This document shows positions 8,127-18,296 of a DNA stretch of 53,994 nt, in pieces. The notes below the pieces were generated by a model. It was given only the letters and a program-made list of their open reading frames with translations. It did no database searches and was not told the origin of the DNA. Within the stretch, counting starts at the first letter, position 1, and the number at the start of each line of letters is the position of its first letter. Position numbers and translations under genes: made by a program. The stretch is from Cobetia crustatorum (GTDB lineage Bacteria; Pseudomonadota; Gammaproteobacteria; Pseudomonadales; Halomonadaceae), in NCBI RefSeq assembly GCF_000591415.1, contig NZ_JEMF01000028.1, forward strand, positions 1 through 53,994, given 5' to 3'.

Positions 8127-11053
8127 ATGTCATCACGCCACCTGTCATCAGTCCTCAAAGCTCCTCTCTTGCGTGCTCATTCACAGCTACCTTCCAAAGG
8201 GCTAATGGGGCTGGCTGGCATGCTGGCCATCATGCTGGCACTGATATTTTTACCACGCCCCGAGATCTTTACCTCAGTCGATAGCTATCTGGTGCCGCAC
8301 TCGTTACTGGAGATTGGCTCGGTACTGGTAGCACTCATGCTGCCGCCTCTATCTTCCAAGGTCACCGCAGCACACTGCCGACCAGTTTCATGGTGATGGG
8401 GTGTGCTTTCGTGCTCTCTGCCTTCTGTGATCTGGTGCATATCTTCAGCTACGCAGGCATGCCGAACTTCATCAGCGACGCCTCAGTCCAGAAAGCGATT
8501 CACTTCTGGTTGGCTGGGCGCACGGCCTTTGTCTTTGCGCTTCTGGCACCCTGCATCATCACCTCGCGCCCCGTGACACGCCGCTACTTGCCATTGCCAC
8601 TATTAGCGACATTCATCGTGGGGCTGCTAATCAGTTGGGCCGGCCTTTATCACCTCGAGTATCTACCGGCAACCTTTGTCGCCGGTAGCGGCTTGAGTGA
8701 CTGGAAAATAGGCTATGAGTGGGCCTTGGCGCTCACCGCACTTGCCGCTGCAGCTCTGCTACTTGGCGCAAATAGCTTACCCGAAGGCACCAATGCGGGC
8801 TGGCTGGCCGCCGCGGCAATGGCCACCGGCCTCTCAGAGTTATGCTTTACCCTGTATGCCAGCGCGTATGATGTTTTCAATCTGCTAGGTCATCTTTATA
8901 AGATGGCGGCTTACGCCATGATCTATCACGCCATCTATTCATCACGCATGACCTACCCCTATCAGCAGCTGAAGGAAATGAGCACCGCGTTGTCAGAAGC
9001 TGAGCAACGCTGGCAATTTGCATTGGAAGGCTCTGGCGCAGGGGTCTGGGATTGGAAGCAGGACAGCGATCATGTTTTCTATTCCACACAGTGGAAAGCG
9101 ACGCTAGGCTTCAAGGAAGATGAAATTGGCAGCAGTTTCGATGAGTGGAAATCGCGCATTCATCCCGACGATATGCCGCGAACGCTTGATGATTTGAAGC
9201 AGCACTTCGCAGGACATAGCGCAGAGTATCGCAACGAGCATCGTATGCTGACTCGCAGTGGCGAATGGAAGTGGATTCTTGACCAGGGACGCGTCGTAGA
9301 GCGCACTGAAGATGGCCGTCCGCTTCGCATGATCGGCACTCATAGCGATATCGACTGGATCAAAGAGCAGCAACAGCGACTGATTACCAGTCGCGCCCGA
9401 CTGCGCTCCATTTATCATTCAGCCCCGATCGGCATCATCGTTGCAGATTGCAATGGCATCATCGCAGATGCCAACTCCGCCATGCACAACATGCTCGGAA
9501 AGGATGGTACTGAGCTATTCCAGCAGTCGCTATGGGGGTTGTTCTCGCTCGAAGAAGTAAGTCGCATGAAGCGGGCATGGGGTCAGCTACAGCGTGAAGG
9601 CGGCAGCTTCCAGGATGAATACCATATGCAGGTCGAGCGCGGACATATGTTCTGGGCTGAAGTGACCCTCACCCCACTCGAAGGCGAAGACCGCACCCTG
9701 GTACTGATCAACAATATCGAAGACCGTCGCCGCGCCATCGAGCTGCTGGAAGAAAACGCCACCCTCTATCAGGAAGTCTTCAGCACCGGCAACGCCATCA
9801 AGCTACTGATCGATCCGGAACTTGCGGAAATCATTGATGCCAACCCCGTTGCCGCGGAATTCTATGGTTACAGTATTGGCGAAATGTGCGGCATGCCGCT
9901 GAGCCGCATCAATGTGCTGGCGAGCCAAGCAATATCCAAGCGCATCCGTGCAGTGGTCAACCGTACCGACAACCACTTTGAAGCCAGCCATCAGCTGGCT
10001 AATGGCGAGTTGCGTGATGTCGAGATATTCACCGGCCCAGTGGATTTGAACGGCCGCACTCTACTATTTTCCATCGTGCACGACATTACCGATCGCAAGC
10101 GAGCTCAACGCGACCTGCAGACTGCCAACCTCAAGCTGTCACGCCTGTCGGAGAGCCGTAACCAGATTCACCATCTGGCAGAATGCCTGCTGACATGCTC
10201 TCAGCTCGATGACATCATCACACAGCTTAACGTACGACTCCCAAGTCTATTCGCAGGCAGTGAGGGTAGCGTGACGTTGTCTGTTCCTGATGATGCATAC
10301 CAGACAATGCACATTAACTGGGGCACGCCACCCACCGAGGCGTGCCTGGTCAGCCATTCATTGAGCGTAGGCGACACCGAAGCCGGCAAGTTCACTCTGC
10401 AGATTCCTATCGATGCAGAAAGCCAGGAGCGTTTACGCCCACTAGCGGAAGATGTCTGCCATCTAATCATGCTGGCACTGGCAGATTTACAGCTGAAGCA
10501 GGGGCTATCGCACGAGGCACGCAAGGATACGCTCACTCGTCTGTATAACCGCCGCTATCTCGATGAAATCCTGCCACAGAAGCTTGCCGAAGCGAGTATC
10601 GGCAATCCACTGTCGCTGGTAGTGCTGGATCTGGACCACTTCAAACAGGTCAACGACACCTACGGACACGAGATGGGCGATCAGGTGCTGACAAGGCTGG
10701 CCACGCTGATTCGTGAATCTCTGCGCAGTTCAGATGAAGCTTGTCGTTATGGAGGTGAGGAATTCGTTATTCTGATTCCCGGTGCCAGTGCCGCCGTCTC
10801 ACGCGCCAGAGTCGAAGCCATTCTCGCAGCCTTCGGGGAAGAAGTCTTTGAGAGCGAGACTCAACCACCACTGACAGGATTGGGCTTCTCTGCCGGTGTG
10901 GCCAATGCACCTCATGATAGCCAGACAACCGATACGTTATTCAAGATGGCCGACAAGGCGCTTTATCAAGCCAAGCGCGCCGGGCGAAAGCGCGTCATTT
11001 GCTACAGCAGCCTGCCACCATCACAGGATAGTCTGGCATCTGCGGACAGCTGA
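8127..11053 (+). pseudogene. Membrane MASE3-like/PAS/PAS/PAS/GGDEF diguanylate cyclase, frameshifted near 8342
   Basis: Translation begins at 8127 with a membrane helix and IFTSVDSYLVPHSLLEIGSV, then leaves frame at 8342; the rest continues from 8345 in another frame. Restoring one G (CTGCCGCC to CTGGCCGCC) gives MLAASIFQGHRSTLP and one continuous protein of about 975 aa. The N-terminal region has several membrane helices like MASE3 (FCDLVHIFSYAGMP). Three PAS domains follow, beginning near AEQRWQFALEGSG, SRARLRSIYHSAP and ENATLYQEVFSTG. The C-terminal GGDEF domain has an intact RYGGEEF active site, and RSSD five residues upstream matches the inhibitory I-site. The product would be cyclic di-GMP. 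The first frame's TGA overlaps an ATG (ATGGTGA, 8390-8396), from which 887 aa could still be made. Confidence 0.82.
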
Positions 11054-11074
11054 CCCATTTATTCTAGCGCTTGC

Positions 11075-11115
11075 AACGACTACGCCGGCCATCATGGCCG
11101 ACGTAGTCGTTTTTT
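11075..11115 (+). terminator. Rho-independent terminator of the diguanylate cyclase gene
   Basis: A 17-bp stem with one mismatch (AACGACTACG...CGTAGTCGTT, loop ATCA) is followed by TTTTTT on the plus strand, 22 nt after the stop codon. Confidence 0.85.
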
Positions 11116-11184
11116 ACTCTGGCCCTCTCATGGGTTGCGACCTCCCCTCTATCCTGCCGCAACGTGGAGTCCATCGAGTACTTG

Positions 11185-11526
11185 TCAGTCCCAATCCACA
11201 CGCGTGGTCTTGCAGCCTAGACAGCGCGCAAAAGTTGCCTGAGCCGGAGTAGCGACCAGCACACGCGCAGTTTCATCAATGTTCTGCCCCATCGCCGCAA
11301 AGGGTGCCGAGACAACAAACAGTGCAGCCCCCACCACGGTTGTCGCCAACAACAATGGCCGTCCGATCAAGGCATCCGCCACCATCATGCCAGCACTAGG
11401 CGTATCATCGCCCTGCTCGCTGGGTAGCTCGATGGCGTATGCCGGTGTTGCCAGCACCAGAGTCATACCAGCAGCTGCAATTCCCTTGCGCAGGCGCGCG
11501 CTTCGCTGAAGAATCATGTGTTTCAT
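11185..11526 (-). CDS. Small exported protein of unknown function
   Basis: The 113-aa protein has a basic N-terminus, a hydrophobic core and a likely signal cleavage after TPAYA (about residue 35). A conserved-looking hydrophobic stretch follows (ADALIGRPLLLATTVVGAALFVVSAPFAA), with a C-terminal CLGC close to the end. Similar small proteins with a RPL(G/L)LA-T-VG-A-FVVS-PF core occur in Pseudomonas and Halomonas, sometimes labelled multidrug transporter without evidence. I do not assign a function. The ATG at 11526 is chosen over longer frames because it precedes the signal peptide. The gene is convergent with the diguanylate cyclase. Confidence 0.65.
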   Translation of the reverse strand: MKHMILQRSARLRKGIAAAGMTLVLATPAYAIELPSEQGDDTPSAGMMVADALIGRPLLLATTVVGAALFVVSAPFAAMGQNIDETARVLVATPAQATFARCLGCKTTRVDWD

Positions 11527-11802
11527 ACTCAGGTCCCTTGCGTCCGGACGCTCCATGCGTCCCTGTTATGGATCATCACTCCAAGTGCAATATCTGCCAT
11601 GAATAACGACAGATAACTACCTCGCCAACCAACACATAGCGAGCCGTGCAACCAGGGGCATTGAAACTAGATTAGCGCTCTAGCGACAATACGCCCAGCT
11701 CTTGCAGACCACGCTTCTATCAACACCTGTCTCGCGAGCTGTTTTAACGCTCAAGCCTTGATGCCCTTGCCATGCGCGAGCCATCGATCTTTCGGACGCC
11801 CA

Positions 11803-13149
11803 ATGACTGACTCATTACCACGTACCACTTTGACATCGCGATTATTCCGCCCTGCTGATCGTCATCTATGGCAACTGGCATGGCCGATTATCCTGTCCAA
11901 TATCTCGGTACCGCTGCTCGGGCTGGTGGACACCGCAGTAGTAGGTCATCTGGAAGATGCTGTCTATCTGGGTGCCGTCACATTGGGTGCTGTGCTGTTC
12001 AGCTTCCTCTATTGGGGCTTTGGATTTCTGCGCATGGGCACGACTGGCATGACGGCTCAGGCCCATGGCCGTGGAGACTACGACACGCTGCGCACCTTGC
12101 TCGGGCAAGGCATCATGCTCGCACTGGTGATCGGCGGCTTGTTGCTGTTACTAGGGTCACCGCTGATATCACTAGGCTTGAGCCTGATGGAGGCTAACGA
12201 GGCAACACGTGAACTCGCACATGGCTACGCGAGCATTCGCTTGTGGTCTGCTCCAGCGGTGCTGATGAACTATGTGATATTGGGCTGGTTTCTGGGGCTG
12301 GGGAATTCTCGTGTCACGCTCGGCATTCTTGTACTGACCAACGCCATCAACATCCTGCTGGATCTGGCCTTTGTGCCGGGGCTGGGCATGACAAGCGATG
12401 GCGTGGCACTGGCCAGCGTTATCGCCGACTACTGCGCATCAGGTGCCGGCTTATGGCTAGTCGTCCGCCAACTTGCCCGCATGCCGGGTCACAGCGAGCG
12501 TGCCGCACTTCTCTCGCTTGCTGCATGGGGGGAGTTGATCCGCGTCAATCAACACCTTTTCGTACGTACCCTGTGCCTGCTTGGCGCTACTGCTTACTTC
12601 ACCTCACAAGGCGCGAGCTTCGGTGACAATATACTGGCGGCCAACGCTGTGCTGCTGCAGTTCGTGATGATCACCTCGTATGGCCTTGATGGCTTCGCCC
12701 AAGCCGCGGAGTCAGAGGTTGGTCGCGCGGTGGGCCAGAATGACTGGCAGCGCTTCGCTCGTAGCGTCGGTGCAGCAACCCGTTTTTCACTGATGACTGC
12801 GACGGGCGCCAGTGTACTACTCTGGCTATGCGGCCCACTCCTGATCGGACTGCTGACTGACCTTCCGGAGGTCCGCGCCCTTGCGATCACCTACCTGCCC
12901 TGGATGGTCGCCATGCCATTGGTCGCGGTGTGGAGCTACCTGCTGGATGGCATCTTCATTGGTGCCACCGCCACGCGCGAGATGCGTAATACATTGGTCA
13001 TCTCACTAATCGCCTTTGTGGGCCTGTGGCCATGGCTTGAACACTACGGCAACCACGGCTTATGGCTGGCCTTCCTGCTATTCACTGGCGTCCGTTCGGC
13101 AGTACTCGCCGGCTATTATTTTCATCATCGCCGTCATCGCTGGTGCTGA
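11803..13149 (+). CDS. dinF: MATE family efflux transporter, DinF subfamily
   Basis: The 448-aa integral membrane protein is related to E. coli DinF and is a cation-coupled exporter of the MATE family. Early features are WPIILSNISVPLLGLVDTAVVGHL and GFLRMGTTGMTAQAHGRGD, then about twelve hydrophobic segments. The start is uncertain: the ATG at 11803 has only a weak ribosome site, and a TTG at 11758 or ATG at 11761 would extend it by 15 residues. No LexA box is visible upstream, although dinF is SOS-controlled in E. coli next to lexA. Confidence 0.88.
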   Translation: MTDSLPRTTLTSRLFRPADRHLWQLAWPIILSNISVPLLGLVDTAVVGHLEDAVYLGAVTLGAVLFSFLYWGFGFLRMGTTGMTAQAHGRGDYDTLRTLLGQGIMLALVIGGLLLLLGSPLISLGLSLMEANEATRELAHGYASIRLWSAPAVLMNYVILGWFLGLGNSRVTLGILVLTNAINILLDLAFVPGLGMTSDGVALASVIADYCASGAGLWLVVRQLARMPGHSERAALLSLAAWGELIRVNQHLFVRTLCLLGATAYFTSQGASFGDNILAANAVLLQFVMITSYGLDGFAQAAESEVGRAVGQNDWQRFARSVGAATRFSLMTATGASVLLWLCGPLLIGLLTDLPEVRALAITYLPWMVAMPLVAVWSYLLDGIFIGATATREMRNTLVISLIAFVGLWPWLEHYGNHGLWLAFLLFTGVRSAVLAGYYFHHRRHRWC

Positions 13150-13302
13150 TGAAGGGTTGATACAACGCAGACTCCGCTTCAACACCTTGAAAGACCCGTG
13201 GGCTACTCGACTATCGCGCGATACTCGTCTCTTGCTGGATAGATTAATGTAGCCATGCCAACCCTCTCCCATACCTATTAAAAAAGACTCAGGGAGTATG
13301 AC

Positions 13303-14613
13303 ATGCTGCAATTTCTATCCCGTCCAGCCGTCAAGCTGGTCGAGCGCTATCTGCCAGACCCTTACATTTTTGTATTGCTCCTGACCTTCATCGCAGCCGT
13401 CGCCGCCATGCTGATCGAGCAGCGCTCGCCCGTCGAAGTGATGCGCTATTGGGGCGATGGCTTCTGGAGCCTGCTGACCTTCTCCATGCAGATGCTGCTG
13501 GTACTGGTCTCTGGCTTCATGCTGGCCAACACTCCACCAGTCAAGAAAGGGCTTTCAAGGCTGGCCGCGCTGGCAAAATCACCAGGCAGCGCCATCATTC
13601 TCGTCACTCTCGTCTCATTGGCCGCCAGCTGGATCAACTGGGGCTTCGGGCTCGTCATCGGGGCATTGTTCGCCAAGCAATTGGCCAAGGTAGTCAGAGT
13701 TGATTATCGCCTGCTGATTGCCAGCGCCTATTCAGGCTTCGTGATCTGGCATGCCGGCCTCTCTGGCTCCATCCCACTGACCATCGCGACTGCTGGACAC
13801 TTCACCGAAGACACCATCGGCATCGTGCCGACATCCGAAACCATCTTTGCCTTCTTCAACGTGGCCATCGTGATCGCGTTGCTTATCATCATGCCGCTGG
13901 TCAATCGCGCCATGATGCCGTTCGAGAATGAAAGCGTGTACGTCGACCCTGCTCTGCTGGAAGAGAAGCCGACCAAGATCAGTGATCAACCGCGTCCGGC
14001 AGAGCGCCTTGAAAACTCGCCCATCCTGGCTTGGGTTATCGGGCTATTCGGGATTGCCTGGCTGGTGGACCATTTTGTATTCCGTGGCGGCGGCCTCAAC
14101 CTGAACGTGATCAACTTCAGCTTCCTGTTCCTTGCCATCGTACTGCACGGCACACCGCGCAAACTGCTGGACAGCCTGAATGAGGCCATCAAGGGCGGTG
14201 CAGGTATCGTCATCCAATTCCCCTTCTACGCCGGCATCATGGCCATCATGGTCCAGTCCGGCCTGGCGGCAACGCTGTCCGAAGGCTTCGTCTCGATAGC
14301 TACCGCTGACAGCCTACCGTTCTGGTCCTTCATCAGCGCCGGTATCGTCAATCTGTTCGTGCCGTCCGGTGGTGGTCAATGGGCAGTGCAAGCGCCGGTC
14401 ATGATCCCCGCCGCACAGGCATTGGGCGCAGACCTACCGCGCGTCGCCATGGCGGTCGCCTGGGGTGATGCCTGGACCAACATGCTACAGCCATTCTGGG
14501 CACTGCCGGTTCTGGCAATCGCTGGCCTGAAAGCCAAGGACATCATGGGCTTCTGCCTCGTCCAGCTGCTGGTCACCGGCGTCATCATTTCACTGGGCCT
14601 GACTCTGCTGTAG
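13303..14613 (+). CDS. atoE: Short-chain fatty acid transporter, AtoE family
   Basis: The 436-aa membrane protein has about eleven hydrophobic segments. AtoE-type proteins are thought to import short-chain fatty acids such as acetoacetate or butyrate. Family segments include ASWINWGFGLVIGA, SAYSGFVIWHAGLSGS and NLFVPSGGGQWAVQAP. GGGAG lies 8 nt before the ATG. No ato catabolic genes adjoin it, so the physiological substrate is open. Confidence 0.9.
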   Translation: MLQFLSRPAVKLVERYLPDPYIFVLLLTFIAAVAAMLIEQRSPVEVMRYWGDGFWSLLTFSMQMLLVLVSGFMLANTPPVKKGLSRLAALAKSPGSAIILVTLVSLAASWINWGFGLVIGALFAKQLAKVVRVDYRLLIASAYSGFVIWHAGLSGSIPLTIATAGHFTEDTIGIVPTSETIFAFFNVAIVIALLIIMPLVNRAMMPFENESVYVDPALLEEKPTKISDQPRPAERLENSPILAWVIGLFGIAWLVDHFVFRGGGLNLNVINFSFLFLAIVLHGTPRKLLDSLNEAIKGGAGIVIQFPFYAGIMAIMVQSGLAATLSEGFVSIATADSLPFWSFISAGIVNLFVPSGGGQWAVQAPVMIPAAQALGADLPRVAMAVAWGDAWTNMLQPFWALPVLAIAGLKAKDIMGFCLVQLLVTGVIISLGLTLL

Positions 14614-14648
14614 TCCAGCAGCGCGCTTCACACACCACGCAAGCCCGC

Positions 14649-14680
14649 ACGTTGCCCCCGCCCTATTTGCGGGGCAACGT
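14649..14680 (+). terminator. Hairpin after the AtoE gene
   Basis: A 10-bp stem (ACGTTGCCCC/GGGGCAACGT) lies 36 nt after the atoE stop codon and is followed by CGTTC rather than a proper T run. Confidence 0.5.
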
Positions 14681-14822
14681 CGTTCATGGGCTGCTTATAT
14701 GCCGCAAACGAGGTGCCAAGCCGCTCTGATTCCCTCAAACTAGGGCATACAACGACACTCGAGGCCGTTCCCCGACGGCGACTTGATGCCTCCTGACTCC
14801 TGCCCCACCCAAGGACTTATCG

Positions 14823-15350
14823 ATGAGCGACCAGCACCCCGACCAGCACCCCGACCAGCATGACGCACTGCCAGGCCAACACCAGCTGATCATGACGGAG
14901 CTGATGACTCCTGACATGGCCAACTTCAGTGGCAAGGTTCATGGTGGCGCGATTCTCAAGAAGCTGGATGAAGTGGCATTCGCCTGTGCGAGTCGCTACA
15001 GCGGCAACTATGTGGTCACCCTGTCGGTAGACCAGGTTCGTTTCAAGCAGCCCATCCACGTCGGCGAACTGGTGACGTTTCTCGCCTCCGTCAATCATGT
15101 CGGCCGCTCTTCCATGGAGATCGGCATCAAGGTGGTTGCCGAATCCATTCAGGGCCGCCTGATTCGCCACACCAATAGCTGCTATCTGACCATGGTCGCA
15201 GTGGACCCGGATGGCCACCCCGTACCGGTACCGCCACTGAACCTGGAAACCCAGGAGCAGAAACTGCGCTTCCACAAGGCAGGAATCCGCAAGAAGCTGC
15301 GCAAGCAGGCCGAAGAAGAAGAGAAGCGTCAGGAATCGATGGAGTTCTGA
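14823..15350 (+). CDS. Hotdog-fold acyl-CoA thioesterase (YciA/BFIT type)
   Basis: The 175-aa cytoplasmic enzyme hydrolyses acyl-CoA to free acid and CoA. The hotdog core begins MTELMTPDMANFSGKVHGGAILKKLDEVAF, with the catalytic Asn-Gly-His region and the Asp/Glu of LDE, and ends at YLTMVAVD. A charged C-terminal helix (RKQAEEEEKRQ) follows. AAGGA is placed correctly before the ATG. The N-terminus contains an unusual DQHP tandem repeat encoded by perfect 12-bp units (14829-14852). Chain-length preference cannot be read. Confidence 0.9.
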   Translation: MSDQHPDQHPDQHDALPGQHQLIMTELMTPDMANFSGKVHGGAILKKLDEVAFACASRYSGNYVVTLSVDQVRFKQPIHVGELVTFLASVNHVGRSSMEIGIKVVAESIQGRLIRHTNSCYLTMVAVDPDGHPVPVPPLNLETQEQKLRFHKAGIRKKLRKQAEEEEKRQESMEF

Positions 15351-15458
15351 GAAACTATCTCAATAGTCAGCGCAAGATGCGGAGTGCAGATGGTCAGCGG
15401 CACGGCGATACTTGCCAGAAACCTACATGACCACGAACTTGGCATAGCGAGATGAGCG

Positions 15459-16643
15459 ATGACGGCAGCATATTCCGAGACCGACAGCGTACAGGCGAAC
15501 AAGACAGCCGCTGATGAGGCACTATGGCAACGCGTGCTATCGCGCCAGGGGAATCCCGGCGAGACCATACGCTACGGAGTCATCACTACTGGCATCTTCT
15601 GTCGTGTTGGCTGCCCGTCGCCCTCTCCTCTGCGTGACAACGTGCGTATCTATCCGGATAACCAGACTGCGCGTGCCGCTGGCTTGCGTGCCTGCCGACG
15701 CTGTCATCCGGAGTCAGAACGCGAGGTCGGTGCTATCGAATCCAATCACTGGCTGCTTGCTACCTGTCGTCAACTGGAAGCCGCCATCGCTGCTGGTGAG
15801 ACCGCGCCATCATTGGCCACGCTTGCGACACGTGCCGGGCTCAGCACCAGCCATCTCCAGCGTCGCTTCAAGACACTGCTGGGCCTGTCACCGGCCGAGT
15901 ACGCCAGCGGGCTACGACAGCTGCGCTTCCACGATCTGCTTGAACAGGGTAGCAGTGTCACTGACGCCATACTCGCGGCGGGATATCGCTCGACCAGCCG
16001 CGCCTATGCCCGCGCGGATGGCATATCGCCAAGCGTGCGTCAGCAAGGGGGCAAAGGTGAAACGCTACTGGGACTCCACTGGCCCTGCAGCTTCGGCGTT
16101 CCCGAGCAGCACTGCTGGCTGAGTGCAGGGATCAGTGAACGCGGCGTCGTGGTCATCCAGCTGACAGACAGCCGCGAGGCCGGACAGCAGGCATTGGAAG
16201 CCCGTCTGCCAAAAGCCCGTTGGCAGCATATCGATCCTCAGGATGAGAATGGACAATCACTGCATGCGGTACTCGGTGCGCGCCTGCTGGCGCTGTGTGA
16301 GCAACCGGAGATCAGTCACGCCTTGTTCCTTGAGCTTCCACTGGATATTCGCGGAACAACCTTTCAACTCACGGTCTGGCAGCAACTGAATGCCACCTTG
16401 AGCGGCAATACACTGACCTATCGTCAGCTGGCCGAAGCGCTCGGACGCCCGACTGCCAGCCGCGCAGTGGCGAATGCCTGTGGCGCCAACCCACTAGCGC
16501 TACTGACACCTTGCCACCGTGTAGTACGCGGCGATGGCGGGTTGGGCGGTTATCGTTGGGGCGTTGAGCTCAAGCAGGCTCGCCTGGCACAGGAAGCTGA
16601 AACCACTCTATTACCTGAACCAGAGCTGAAGCCTGAGCGCTAA
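15459..16643 (+). CDS. ada: Bifunctional DNA methyl-repair protein and regulator Ada
   Basis: The 394-aa protein has all three Ada parts. The N-terminal zinc domain carries the four cysteines (C48, C52, C79, C82; C48 corresponds to the methylphosphotriester acceptor). An AraC-type helix-turn-helix follows (SLATLATRAGLSTSHLQRRF). The C-terminal O6-methylguanine methyltransferase domain has PCHRV with acceptor C352. It removes methyl groups from alkylated DNA and, once methylated, activates repair genes. It is about 40 aa longer than E. coli Ada at the ends and domain junction. No alkB lies next to it, but tag lies 4 kb downstream. Confidence 0.92.
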   Translation: MTAAYSETDSVQANKTAADEALWQRVLSRQGNPGETIRYGVITTGIFCRVGCPSPSPLRDNVRIYPDNQTARAAGLRACRRCHPESEREVGAIESNHWLLATCRQLEAAIAAGETAPSLATLATRAGLSTSHLQRRFKTLLGLSPAEYASGLRQLRFHDLLEQGSSVTDAILAAGYRSTSRAYARADGISPSVRQQGGKGETLLGLHWPCSFGVPEQHCWLSAGISERGVVVIQLTDSREAGQQALEARLPKARWQHIDPQDENGQSLHAVLGARLLALCEQPEISHALFLELPLDIRGTTFQLTVWQQLNATLSGNTLTYRQLAEALGRPTASRAVANACGANPLALLTPCHRVVRGDGGLGGYRWGVELKQARLAQEAETTLLPEPELKPER

Positions 16644-16654
16644 ACCCTCTCTTC

Positions 16655-18106
16655 TCATAGCGTCATGCAACGCAGTGCCGGTGGCGCCAGCAGTACCTCC
16701 CGTACGATCTCTAGCGCATTGGCGAGTGCCTCGCGGCTCGCGGCGGCACTCAGGCATAGGCGAAGTGCCTGTGGTGGCGGCTCATTGCCGACACAGAAAG
16801 GTTCAGCACTAGTGACGTGCACACCACGCGCAGCCAACGACTCGACCATTGCCTGACTGCGCTGCCCTTCTGGCAGTGCTAGCCACAGATCGAACGAAGA
16901 AGGACGTGACGACAACGACCACTCATCCAGCACGGAGCGCGCCAGCCGCTGCCGCGCCCGCACCTCTTCCACCTGCCAAGTAATCAAAGGCGCAGCGTTG
17001 CCGCTGGTCAGCCAAGCGCAAACCGTCTCAACCAATAACGGTGCCACCATCCAGCTATGGCTGCGAAGAGTTGCTCCAAGACGTGGAAGCAATGCCGGCG
17101 GAATACGTAGAACCCCCAACCGCAAACCGCCTGCCAGAATCTTCGAAGTACTGAAGACATATAGCGTCCGTTCTGGTGCTAGCTGATAGAGCTGCGTGCC
17201 ACATTCCTCGGGGGGTAGATACTGCACACCATCTTCCAGAATCCAGAAATCGTACTGTCGTGCGAGCGCCACCAGCGCCTCACGCCGCGCGTGCGACAAC
17301 TGCGCACCGCCCGGATTGTTCTGCTCGGCCATCACATAGACCATTCTCGGCACCTGCTGACGGCATAGACGTGCCAATGCCTCGATGTCCATACCCTCTT
17401 CATCCAGCGGTACTCGCAATAGCTTCAGGCCACGCTCGGTGCTGGCGGAAATCAGTCCGGGGTAGGTCAGCGCACCTGCGACCAAAGCTTCACCCGGGGC
17501 CAGCAATGCAGACAGCGCCAAGGTAATGCCATTCTGGCCGCCTTGCGTCAGCATCAACTCCTCGGCGGCAACCGGCATGCCCAGCTCCCCCATCCAATTC
17601 GCCAGCAGACGCCGCTGACTGTCGCGCCCAAAGGCATTCTGATAGTCGACGCAATGCAGGAGTGCTTCCTGTGACTGGCTGATCGATGTCAGTGCATCTG
17701 CCATGCCTTGCTGTCGCGCGGGATGCGGTGGCGGCAGACTCATGGTGAGGTCAATCGTGTCGAGCGACGCCTCGATAGCACCCTTCACATCTGCAGACAT
17801 GCCAGTGGCAGCACCTGCGCAGAAGACATGGCCAAAGCTTTCGGTAGAGACACGTTGTGCACTGATGCCTCCGTTGATGTAGGTGCCACTACCGATACGC
17901 GCTGTCACCAACCCATGACGCTCAGCCTCAGCATAGCCACGTGTCACCGTACCGACTGTCACACCCAGTGCATCAGCCAGTCGTCGTTGAGGTGGCAATC
18001 GTGTGCCTGCCTGCAACTGGCCAGACACGATATCCAGACGAATGGCATCCGCCAGCGCGCGATAACGCGGCATGGTGGGATCAAGCGTGGGCACCCAGAT
18101 TGTCAT
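16655..18106 (-). CDS. MocR-type regulator: GntR HTH fused to a PLP aminotransferase fold
   Basis: The 483-aa protein has an N-terminal GntR-type winged helix (DIVSGQLQAGTRLPPQRRLADALGVTVGTVTRGY region) joined to a fold-type I aminotransferase-like domain. The PLP-binding lysine is in FSTSKILAGGLRLG, with ILEDGVQYL upstream carrying the conserved Asp. MocR proteins bind PLP or its amino acid adducts as effectors and usually are not enzymes. The start at 18106 is chosen because GntR homology begins just after it; no ribosome site is clear, and longer frames exist. It faces a LysE-type exporter, and repeated TTGTCA motifs lie between them. Confidence 0.88.
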   Translation of the reverse strand: MTIWVPTLDPTMPRYRALADAIRLDIVSGQLQAGTRLPPQRRLADALGVTVGTVTRGYAEAERHGLVTARIGSGTYINGGISAQRVSTESFGHVFCAGAATGMSADVKGAIEASLDTIDLTMSLPPPHPARQQGMADALTSISQSQEALLHCVDYQNAFGRDSQRRLLANWMGELGMPVAAEELMLTQGGQNGITLALSALLAPGEALVAGALTYPGLISASTERGLKLLRVPLDEEGMDIEALARLCRQQVPRMVYVMAEQNNPGGAQLSHARREALVALARQYDFWILEDGVQYLPPEECGTQLYQLAPERTLYVFSTSKILAGGLRLGVLRIPPALLPRLGATLRSHSWMVAPLLVETVCAWLTSGNAAPLITWQVEEVRARQRLARSVLDEWSLSSRPSSFDLWLALPEGQRSQAMVESLAARGVHVTSAEPFCVGNEPPPQALRLCLSAAASREALANALEIVREVLLAPPALRCMTL

Positions 18107-18150
18107 GGTGACAAAAAACCTGTTGACGATAATTGTCATCAGATTATGCT
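18100..18150. promoter_or_regulatory. Candidate MocR operator and lysE-like promoter
   Basis: A perfect inverted repeat TTGTCA-TGG-TGACAA (18100-18114) covers the MocR start codon. TTGTCA occurs again at 18133-18138 in the same orientation, 33 bp away. On the plus strand TTGACG (18123-18128) and TATGCT (18145-18150), 16 bp apart, form a plausible sigma-70 promoter for the exporter, with the second TTGTCA in its spacer. MocR regulators such as PdxR commonly bind directly repeated sites. Confidence 0.5.
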
Positions 18151-18296
18151 CAAAAAGTGGCAGCATCAAGCGTGAATCTACGTGAGGCGTTGATCAAGAC
18201 CATAAATTGAACCCATACAAATAATATTCAAAGACGCCACCTAGAAATAATATCGCCCAACCCTCCCTCACCCAGCTCTTGCTACCAAGGACACTC

